Source: Streptomyces gossypii (lineage in GTDB: Bacteria > Actinomycetota > Actinomycetes > Streptomycetales > Streptomycetaceae). From it: a stretch of DNA of 64,000 nt. The stretch lies in assembly GCF_025165795.1 (NCBI RefSeq), contig NZ_JAJAGO010000010.1:186001-250000 (forward strand). The letters are read 5' to 3'. The notes beneath the pieces were generated by a model. That model was given only the letters and a program-made list of their open reading frames with translations, was not told the DNA's origin and did no database searches. Shown here piece by piece: positions 39,393 to 46,247 of this stretch; position 1 is the stretch's first letter, and every line of letters begins with the position of its first letter. Made by a program: the position numbers and the translations under genes.

Positions 39393-41326
39393 GTGCACGT
39401 CCGCTGTATGTGATCAAGGTCGGCAGCAGCACCCTGCTGCATCCGACGATCTTCGCCGAGATCGCCGCCGTGCACGGGCGGGGCGCACGCGTCCTGGTCG
39501 TCGCCGGCGGGGCCGAGGGCATCGAACGGCACTACGGCTCCATCGGCCGGACGATGCCGTCCCTCACGCTGCGCAACGGCGACACCGTGCGCTACTGCCC
39601 GCCCGGGGAGATGCCGCACATCGCTGACGCCTACCTCCGGGTGACCCTGCCCGCGGTGGAGGCGGGCCTGACCGCGCACGGCCTGACCGTCCTCACCCAT
39701 GTCGCCGCGCACGAAGGACTGGTCACCGGGACCGTCAACAAGCCGCTGCGGGTGGCCGAGGATGGCCGCTCCAAGGTGGTCAGGGACCACCGCGCCGGTA
39801 CGGTGCGGTCGGTCGAGGCCAAGCGGCTCGGCGTCCTGCTCGACGCCTACGACGTGGTCTGCCTCTCCCCGCCGGTGCGGGACGCCGACGGCGGCAGCGA
39901 CCTCAACGTGGACGCCGACGTACTGGCCGCCACACTGGCGAACGCGCTGGACGCCGACCACCTGCGGCTGGTCACCGGGACCGCCGGAATCCTCACCGAT
40001 CCCAGCGACCCGGCGTCCACGCTGCGCGACGCGTTCCCCGGCACCGCCGGCGCCTACGCGGGCGGCCGGATGAAGCAGAAGGTGCGCGCCGCGGAGCTGG
40101 GCCTGCTCGGCACCGCGGACGTCGCGGTGACCGGACCGCACACCATGGACAAGCCCGCGGGCTGGACCCGCTTCTGGGTGGCCGGGGAGCCCTCGGAGGA
40201 CCTCGCGCTGCTGAGCCGGACGACGCAGATCCCGTCCACCTCGTACGACGAGCACGAGGTCGTGCGGTATCTGGTGCGGTGGTGCCGGGAGCGCGGCATC
40301 GAGGCACGGGCCGACGAGGCCGGCAACCTGGTGGCCGAGCGAGGCGACGGTCCGCGCACCCTGCTGTTGCTCGGCCACGCCGACACCGTGCCGTTCATCT
40401 GGCCGGTGAGTTGGGATTCCGCCGCCGAAGCCGCCGAAGCCGCCGAAGCCCCGACGGCCGCCACCGGGCAGGACGCCGTTCTGCGCGGACGCGGCAGTGT
40501 GGACGCCAAGGCGTCGCTGGTCGCCTTCCTCGAGGCGCTGGCGGACGCGGAAATCCCGGACGGCTGGCGGCTGCGTGTCGTCGGCGCGGTGGAGGAGGAG
40601 GTCTCCTCGTCCAAGGGCGCCTTCCACACCCGCGACCACTATCCGGCCGACGCCGTCGTGGTGGGCGAACCCAGCGGCTCCGGGGCGCTGACTCTCGGCT
40701 ACTTCGGCCTGTTCAAGCTGCGGGTGACCGTGACCGTACGCAGCGGCCACTCGGCCGGCTTCCAGGCGCTGTCCGCGCCCGACCACCTCACCGACTCGCT
40801 GGCGCACATCCGGCGGGCGGTGCTGAAGGAGGCCGACGAGGCGCTGAGCGCGGTCATCGACCTGTCCTGCTCCGCCGGCACGGAGAGCCAGACGGCGACC
40901 GCGATCCTCAACTTCCGGGTGCCGCCGATGGCCGACCTGGACGCACTGCGCGCGGCGGCCACGGAGGCGGTCGGCGAGGACGTGGTGATCACCTTCCTGC
41001 GGGCCACCCCCGGCTACGCCGGAGGCCGTTCGACCCCCCTGGCCAAAGCGTTCGGCCGGGCGTTGAACCGCAAGGGCATACGCCCCCGATTCCTGGTGAA
41101 GAAAGGTACTTCCGACATGAACACGCTGGCGACGACCTGGCGCGGCGTCCCCATGGTCGCCTACGGGCCGGGCGACTCGGCGCTGGACCACACCGCGGAA
41201 GAGCACATCGGCGCCGCCGAGTACCGCCGGGGCCGCGCCGTGCTGCGGGAAGCGGTCACCGCGTTCTTCGACCTGGCCGCCCCGGACGGCCAGGGCAGGC
41301 AGCAGTTGCAGGGAGGTGCCCGATGA
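39389..41326 (+). CDS. Fused LysZ-like AmCP kinase and LysK-like deacylase
   Basis: A single 645-residue reading frame. Residues 1-265 are an amino acid kinase (VIKVGSSTLL, VVAGGAEGIE, LNVDADVLAATLANAL, GRMKQKVRAAELGLLGTA), expected to phosphorylate the gamma-carboxylate of the AmCP-bound amino acid. Residues about 275-645 are an M20 metallopeptidase (LLLLGHADTVPF, RGSVDAKASL, AVEEEVSSSKG, VGEPSGSG, DHTAEEHI), expected to hydrolyse the product off the carrier. In known LysW systems these are separate proteins. An alanine/glutamate-rich insertion follows the first metal motif. It overlaps both neighbours by four bases. Confidence 0.92.
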   Translation: MSARPLYVIKVGSSTLLHPTIFAEIAAVHGRGARVLVVAGGAEGIERHYGSIGRTMPSLTLRNGDTVRYCPPGEMPHIADAYLRVTLPAVEAGLTAHGLTVLTHVAAHEGLVTGTVNKPLRVAEDGRSKVVRDHRAGTVRSVEAKRLGVLLDAYDVVCLSPPVRDADGGSDLNVDADVLAATLANALDADHLRLVTGTAGILTDPSDPASTLRDAFPGTAGAYAGGRMKQKVRAAELGLLGTADVAVTGPHTMDKPAGWTRFWVAGEPSEDLALLSRTTQIPSTSYDEHEVVRYLVRWCRERGIEARADEAGNLVAERGDGPRTLLLLGHADTVPFIWPVSWDSAAEAAEAAEAPTAATGQDAVLRGRGSVDAKASLVAFLEALADAEIPDGWRLRVVGAVEEEVSSSKGAFHTRDHYPADAVVVGEPSGSGALTLGYFGLFKLRVTVTVRSGHSAGFQALSAPDHLTDSLAHIRRAVLKEADEALSAVIDLSCSAGTESQTATAILNFRVPPMADLDALRAAATEAVGEDVVITFLRATPGYAGGRSTPLAKAFGRALNRKGIRPRFLVKKGTSDMNTLATTWRGVPMVAYGPGDSALDHTAEEHIGAAEYRRGRAVLREAVTAFFDLAAPDGQGRQQLQGGAR

Positions 41327-42195
41327 CCACCGTCGTCCCGGAGGTCACCCGCCCCGGCCTCGTACTGACGTCCTTCCCCGGCGCGGCTCCCGCGGCTCCC
41401 GCCGCCGTCGGCACCGCGGCATCCGTGCTGCGGGAACGCGCCCTCGCCGCGCGCCGGATGGTGATCGACATGGCGGCCACCCCGACCGGCTGCCACCTCG
41501 GCGGAAGCCTGTCCGTGATGGACATCCTGATCGCCGCGCTGGACCGGACGGCCACGGACGGAGACAGCGAGGTCGTGCTGAGCAAGGGCCACGCCGCCGC
41601 CGGACTGTACGCCGCGATGTACGCCACCGGCATCCTCGATGAGGACCCGGCCGCGCACTACGGCGCCGCGACCCACCACTTCACCGGCCACCCGGGCCCC
41701 AGCGTCGAGGGGGTCCGCTTCCCCACCGGGAGCCTCGGCCACGGCGCCCCCTACGCGCTCGGCTGGGCCCTGAGCCGCCGGCTGGCCGGCACCCCGGGGC
41801 TAGGCATCGCGGTCCTGGGTGACGGCGAACTCCAGGAGGGGCTGGTCTGGGAGACCTGCCAGGTCGCGGCGGCCCAGCGGGCCGGGAACCTGGTGATCGT
41901 GGTGGACCGCAACGGCGGCCAGAACGACGGCCTGGTCGCGGACATCTCGCCCGAGCCGGAACTGGCCGAGCGGTTCCGCGCGTTCGGCCTCGAGGTCCGC
42001 CAGGTGGACGGGCACGACGTGGAGACGCTGCGGGAGGTCTTCGAGCCGGACCGGTCGGACCGCGACCGGCCGCTGGCGGTCATCGCCGACACCGTCAAGG
42101 GCAAGGGCCTGCGCCCGGTGGAGGGCAAGGCCGCCTCGCACTACGTGACCATCGACGCCGCTCGGGCCGCCGCCTGGAAGGAGATCGTGCGATGA
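41323..42195 (+). CDS. Transketolase N-terminal (ThDP-binding) subunit
   Basis: A 290-residue subunit with the thiamine diphosphate motif GDGELQEGLVWETCQVAAAQ and the following VVDRNGGQND. The substrate histidines are seen in SKGHAAAGLY and GSLGHGAPYALG. It would form a heteromer with the next gene product. In AmCP pathways the transketolase moves a two-carbon ketol unit to the carrier-bound semialdehyde, giving a seven-carbon chain. The start overlaps the fusion gene stop (ATGA). Confidence 0.93.
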   Translation: MTTVVPEVTRPGLVLTSFPGAAPAAPAAVGTAASVLRERALAARRMVIDMAATPTGCHLGGSLSVMDILIAALDRTATDGDSEVVLSKGHAAAGLYAAMYATGILDEDPAAHYGAATHHFTGHPGPSVEGVRFPTGSLGHGAPYALGWALSRRLAGTPGLGIAVLGDGELQEGLVWETCQVAAAQRAGNLVIVVDRNGGQNDGLVADISPEPELAERFRAFGLEVRQVDGHDVETLREVFEPDRSDRDRPLAVIADTVKGKGLRPVEGKAASHYVTIDAARAAAWKEIVR

Positions 42196-43148
42196 CCCTG
42201 CCCGGACGCACCGCCTACCGCGACGAGTTGACCGAGATCGCCGCGGACGACCCCCGTGTCCTGTGCCTGGAGGCGGACCTCGGAGGACGCAACCACCCCT
42301 TCGCCGCGAGGTACCCGGACCGCTTCTTCAACGTCGGGATCGCCGAGGGCGCGATGATCGACATGGCCGCCGGACTGGCCGAGGGCGGCTACCGGCCTTT
42401 CGTCTCGACCTTCGCGCCGTTCGCCGCGCTGCGGGCCGCCGAGAGCCTCAAGCTCGCCCTGGGCTACCTGGGCGCGGGGATCACGGTGGTGGCCCCGTAC
42501 GCGGGTGTGTCCGGCGGCTGGTTCGGCACCACGCACCACTGCCTGGAGGACTTCGCCGTACTGCGCGCCATCCCCGGGGTCACGGTGGCCGCGCCGTACG
42601 GGGAGGAGGAGATGCGGGCCGTCATCCGACGGGCAGCCCGCTCCGGGGAACCGCACTACATCCGTACCGGCCGGAACGCCGCCCCGGTGAGCCTGCCCTG
42701 GGAGGGCACCGACCCTCCCGTCGTCAACTGGGACGACGCGGGCGCCGGGAGGGACGGCACCTGCCTGGTGTCCGTCGGCGAGGTCGGCACCGATCTCTGC
42801 CTGGCCGTGCGCCGGGCCCAGCCGGACCTGCCGCACGCGCACCTGTGCTTCGTCGACCAGCCGCATCTGGAGCAGGCCGCCGCCGAACTGGCCGGACGCT
42901 TCGACCGGTTCATCGTGGTCGAGGAGCACCGGCCGGCCGGCAGCGTCGCCTCCGCCCTCGCCCTGCTGCTTCCCGGCAGCGAGGTGCGGTCGGTCAACGC
43001 GGGCGACCGGTGGCCGGTGCACGGCGGCAGCCACGAAGAGGTACTGAACGAACTCGGCCTCAACGAGGCAGCGTTGTGGAAGGCCCTCGCGCCTTACGCG
43101 GAACTGCCGGAGAGCACTCCGGCACAGAAGAAGGAGGGAAGGCCATGA
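42192..43148 (+). CDS. Transketolase C-terminal (pyrimidine-binding) subunit
   Basis: A 318-residue partner of the N-terminal subunit. The pyrimidine-domain motif is FFNVGIAEGAMIDMAAGLAE, with the catalytic glutamate in IAEG. FVSTFAPFAALRAAESLKLA and the C-terminal domain (FIVVEEHRPAGSVASALAL) are typical of split transketolases. Translation is coupled to both neighbours by ATGA overlaps. Primary-metabolism transketolases in this genus are single 700-residue chains, so this split enzyme is pathway-specific. Confidence 0.93.
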   Translation: MTLPGRTAYRDELTEIAADDPRVLCLEADLGGRNHPFAARYPDRFFNVGIAEGAMIDMAAGLAEGGYRPFVSTFAPFAALRAAESLKLALGYLGAGITVVAPYAGVSGGWFGTTHHCLEDFAVLRAIPGVTVAAPYGEEEMRAVIRRAARSGEPHYIRTGRNAAPVSLPWEGTDPPVVNWDDAGAGRDGTCLVSVGEVGTDLCLAVRRAQPDLPHAHLCFVDQPHLEQAAAELAGRFDRFIVVEEHRPAGSVASALALLLPGSEVRSVNAGDRWPVHGGSHEEVLNELGLNEAALWKALAPYAELPESTPAQKKEGRP

Positions 43149-44464
43149 GCAGCCACCGGATCGGACTGGCACAGGGCACCGCGATCTATGTGGGGGCGAT
43201 CCTGGGCGCCGGCATCCTCGCGCTTCCCGCCCTGGCCGCGGAGGTGGCCGGCCCCGCGTCGTTGCTGGCCTGGCTGGCCCTGCTGATGTTCTGCGTGCCG
43301 GTCGCCACCAGCTTCGCCGCGCTCGGCGCGCGATATCCCGACAGCGGAGGTGTGGCCACCTTCGTCTCCAAGGCATTCGGGGCACGCGCCTCCGGAGCGG
43401 TCGGCTACTGGTTCTACTTCGCGCTGCCCGCCGGCGCCCCGGCCACGGCCTACGTCGGCGGCCAGTACGTGGCGCACACCCTGGGCGGCGGCCAGCGCGC
43501 GACGCTCCTGGTGGCCGCGGTGCTCCTGCTGGCCGCGTTCGGCAGCAACACGGCCGGGCTGCGGATCTCCGGGCGCCTCCAGCTGATTTTGGTCGGCCTG
43601 CTGGCGGTGCTGCTGCTGATCGCGGTGGTCACCGCGCTGCCGCACGCCCGCACCAGCAACCTGACCCCGTTCGCGCCGCACGGCTTAGGTGCCGTCGGAC
43701 CGGCGGCCAGCCTGCTGTTCTTCACCTTCGCGGGCTGGGAGGCGGTCACACATCTCTCCGGTGAGTTCCGCGACCCGGCCCGTGACCTGCGACGGGTGAC
43801 CATAATGACCCTCGCGGTGATCGCCGTGCTGTACCTGGGCCTCGCGCTGACCTGCGTGCTGGTACTCGGCCCCGAACTCGCCAACACCAGCGCGCCGTTG
43901 ACGCTGCTGCTCCAGCAGGGCACGGGTTCCGCCGCGTCCGCGGTCACCGCGGTGATGGCCCTGCTGCTCACCTTCGGCACGATGAACGCCTTTCTGGCCG
44001 GTGCCTCCCGACTGGGCGCGGCCCTGGCGCGGGACGGTGTACTGCCCGCGGCGCTGTCCAAGGGACACCGTCCGGGCGAGGTGCCGCGCCGCAGCCTGGC
44101 GCTGCTGTTCGTGCTCAGCTCGCTCGTCTGCGTCTTCGCGCTGGTGACCGGTACTCAGCTCGGACCGGTCATGCTGGCGGCCTCGGCGTGCTTCATCGCG
44201 GTCACCGTGGCCGGCCTGCTGGCAGGCGTACGGCTGCTGCCGCGCGGCAGCGCGGTGTGGTGGGGCGCGGTGCTGGCCGCCGTGGTGATGACCGTCATCC
44301 TGGCGTTCTCCGGATGGTTCCTGCTGCTCCCCCTGGCGCTCGGTGGGGTGGCGATCGGCTGGTCCATGTGGACGGCGCGGCGCCGGCCGGCCGCACCGGA
44401 GCCGGTGCGGCCGCCCCTCACGCCCCAGGTCGCGGAACCGGCGGAACAGGGGCTGTCCGGGTGA
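43145..44464 (+). CDS. APC superfamily amino acid transporter
   Basis: A 439-residue permease with about 12 hydrophobic segments. GAILGAGILALPALAAEVAG is the glycine-rich first helix that binds the amino acid backbone, and FFTFAGWEAVTHLSGEFRDP is the helix-6 region. As last gene of the AmCP operon it likely exports the product for self-protection, or takes up a precursor. Codon 181 is TTA (43685-43687), so full transport should depend on bldA. A perfect terminator overlaps its stop codon. Confidence 0.9.
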   Translation: MSSHRIGLAQGTAIYVGAILGAGILALPALAAEVAGPASLLAWLALLMFCVPVATSFAALGARYPDSGGVATFVSKAFGARASGAVGYWFYFALPAGAPATAYVGGQYVAHTLGGGQRATLLVAAVLLLAAFGSNTAGLRISGRLQLILVGLLAVLLLIAVVTALPHARTSNLTPFAPHGLGAVGPAASLLFFTFAGWEAVTHLSGEFRDPARDLRRVTIMTLAVIAVLYLGLALTCVLVLGPELANTSAPLTLLLQQGTGSAASAVTAVMALLLTFGTMNAFLAGASRLGAALARDGVLPAALSKGHRPGEVPRRSLALLFVLSSLVCVFALVTGTQLGPVMLAASACFIAVTVAGLLAGVRLLPRGSAVWWGAVLAAVVMTVILAFSGWFLLLPLALGGVAIGWSMWTARRRPAAPEPVRPPLTPQVAEPAEQGLSG

Positions 44465-44491
44465 TCCCCGAAGAGCACCCGGACAGCCCCT
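44448..44491 (+). terminator. Terminator of the AmCP operon
   Basis: AGGGGCTGTCCGGGTG and its exact complement form 16-base arms. The left arm includes the last codons and part of the stop of the transporter gene. Confidence 0.85.
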
Positions 44492-44558
44492 CGCGGATGC
44501 CGGGCATGAGGCAGGGGAAGAGCAGGACACTGAGCACAGCGGCTGGAAGGATGCCCCG

Positions 44559-45335
44559 ATGGATCTCGGGTTGAGCGGACGGGTCGCGATGGTGGCGGCC
44601 GGGACGAGCGGTATCGGGCTGGCGGTGGCCCGCCGACTGGCCGCGGAGGGCGCTGTGGTGTCGGTGTGCGGGCGCTCCGTGGACCGGTTGCGGGAGGCGG
44701 TGGCCCTGTTGGAGAAGGAGGCCGGCGGTCCGGTGCACGGCGCGGCCGTGGACGTGACCGACCACGCGGCGATCGAGGGCTGGGTCGACGAGGTGGCCGA
44801 GCGGTTCGGCGGACCGCAGGTGGTGGTCGCCAACGCGGGGAGCCCGTCGGAGGGGGGCGCCGGCCGGTTCGGCGTACCGGACTACCGGACGGCGGTGGAG
44901 CTGAACCTGCTGTCCGCCATCACCCTCAGCCGCGCGGCGCTGCCGCACATGCGGCGGGCGGGCTACGGCCGGGTGCTGTTCGTCACCTCGCTGTCCGCCA
45001 AGCAGCCGATCCCGGGGCTGGCGCTGTCCAACACGGTCCGTCCCGCGGTCGTCGGCTACGCGAAGTCGCTGGTGCACGAACTCGCCGCACTGAGCGAAGG
45101 GGCGGTCACGGTGAACGTGATCGCGCCCGGTATGACCCGCACGCCGACGCTCCAGGCATGGGCCGAGCAACTCGACGGTGGTGTCGCGGGGTTGTGCGCA
45201 GACATCCCGATCGGCCGGCTCGCGGAACCGGAGGAGGTCGGCGCCGCCGCCGCCTTCCTCGCGTCCGCACCGGCCGGCTCGATCACGGGCACGGTTCTGC
45301 CGGTGGACGGCGGAGCCACCCAGGGGCTGCTGTGA
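44559..45335 (+). CDS. Atypical short-chain dehydrogenase/reductase
   Basis: A 258-residue SDR. The cofactor site is VAAGTSGIGLAVARRLAAEG and NAGSPSEGG is present. Instead of the catalytic Y-x-x-x-K, the aligned segment reads LSNTVRPAVVGYAKSL, with S in place of Tyr and R in place of Lys. Members of a known SDR subgroup share this LSN--R pattern and may lack classical activity. GGAAGG lies 8 bases before ATG 44559. It is separated from the operon by a terminator but oriented the same way, so it could act late in the pathway. That is inference. Confidence 0.85.
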   Translation: MDLGLSGRVAMVAAGTSGIGLAVARRLAAEGAVVSVCGRSVDRLREAVALLEKEAGGPVHGAAVDVTDHAAIEGWVDEVAERFGGPQVVVANAGSPSEGGAGRFGVPDYRTAVELNLLSAITLSRAALPHMRRAGYGRVLFVTSLSAKQPIPGLALSNTVRPAVVGYAKSLVHELAALSEGAVTVNVIAPGMTRTPTLQAWAEQLDGGVAGLCADIPIGRLAEPEEVGAAAAFLASAPAGSITGTVLPVDGGATQGLL

Positions 45336-45361
45336 GCCGCGAGTGATGAACTACGAGCCGC

Positions 45362-45411
45362 ACGACCCGGGTGGGCCGGCCGGTCCTTCGACAGGCCGGG
45401 CCCCGGGTCGT
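45362..45411. terminator. Bidirectional terminator
   Basis: ACGACCCGGG and CCCGGGTCGT form perfect 10-base arms, extended by an inner GGCCGGCC/GGCCGGGC stem. It lies between the convergent SDR and LuxR genes. Confidence 0.75.
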
Positions 45412-45429
45412 CGTGCGCCAGCACAGCCC

Positions 45430-46026
45430 TTAGGCGGCGGGGCGGCCGTGCAGCGCGACGGCGAGCTGGGCGCGGCGGCTGATGGCGAGTTTGCGGTAGA
45501 TCCTGGTGATGTGCTGCTCGACAGCACGCGAGCTGACTCCGAGGCAGGCGGCCATCTGACGGTTGGTCATACCGTCGAGCATCATGCGGCTGATCCGCGA
45601 CTCGTGGGCGCTGAGCGCCTCGTCGCCGGGGGACGGCGGGGCGGCCCGGTCCCGCACGGCGGAGGCCGCTGCCAGTCCCCTCGTCGGGCCCGTACCGATG
45701 GCGGTGACCGCTCCGGTGACCGGCCCCGCGGTGGAAGACCGCTCCGGCGGCCCGGCGTTGTGCCAGCTCGGCTCGTCGCCGAGCTGCCGCGTCCGTACGT
45801 CCACGACCAGGCTCTCGTGTACATAGGGGTCGCCGCCCAGCACCTGGCGCAGCACGGCGACATCGTCGACCTGCACGATCAGGGTGTCGCCCTGCCCCTC
45901 GGCCCAGACTCCGCCGTAGAGCAGGACGCGGTCCCGAGCCATCCGCCGCCAGTACATGTGGTGCCGGGGCCGAGTGCGCCGCAGGTGGGCGCCGTCCCGC
46001 AGATGCCGTTCCACCAGGTACTTCAT
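45430..46026 (-). CDS. YCII-domain/LuxR-HTH fusion regulator
   Basis: A 198-residue protein. Residues 1-85 match the YCII-like ferredoxin fold (KYLVERHLRDGAHLRRTRPR, DTLIVQVDDVAVLRQVLGGD, PYVHESLVVDV). A linker (about 90-130) leads to a LuxR-type HTH (AHESRISRMMLDGMTNRQMA, then VSSRAVEQHITRIYRKL). The start ATG 46026 has GGGAG 5 bases upstream. The YCII part may sense a small ligand and the HTH should bind DNA. It is divergent from the SARP gene, so it could regulate that gene or be co-controlled with it. Confidence 0.8.
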   Translation of the reverse strand: MKYLVERHLRDGAHLRRTRPRHHMYWRRMARDRVLLYGGVWAEGQGDTLIVQVDDVAVLRQVLGGDPYVHESLVVDVRTRQLGDEPSWHNAGPPERSSTAGPVTGAVTAIGTGPTRGLAAASAVRDRAAPPSPGDEALSAHESRISRMMLDGMTNRQMAACLGVSSRAVEQHITRIYRKLAISRRAQLAVALHGRPAA

Positions 46027-46247
46027 CGCTGCTCCCGTCGTCAGGCGGGCGGAGTCCGAGCACCCCGCCCTCCTGATGCGCAGCCTGCGGCTGCGGACTC
46101 CCGAACCGGTCCCGTTCCGGTACCTGGGCGGTGAAAGTGTCCGGGAAGTCACTCACTGTGCGCACCCACCCCGGTGGTTAAATAGAAAACTGTGTAAATC
46201 GGCATGCACGTAGTCGCGGGGGCAACTCTGAGCGGAGTGAAGGAAAC
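46027..46247. promoter_or_regulatory. Divergent promoter region of the two cluster regulators
   Basis: A 221-base gap between the divergent YCII-LuxR and SARP genes. It contains an unusually AT-rich patch (GGTTAAATAGAAAACTGTG near 46177), likely the promoter for one of the genes. GAAGGAAAC precedes the SARP GTG. No clear operator was recognised. Confidence 0.5.
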
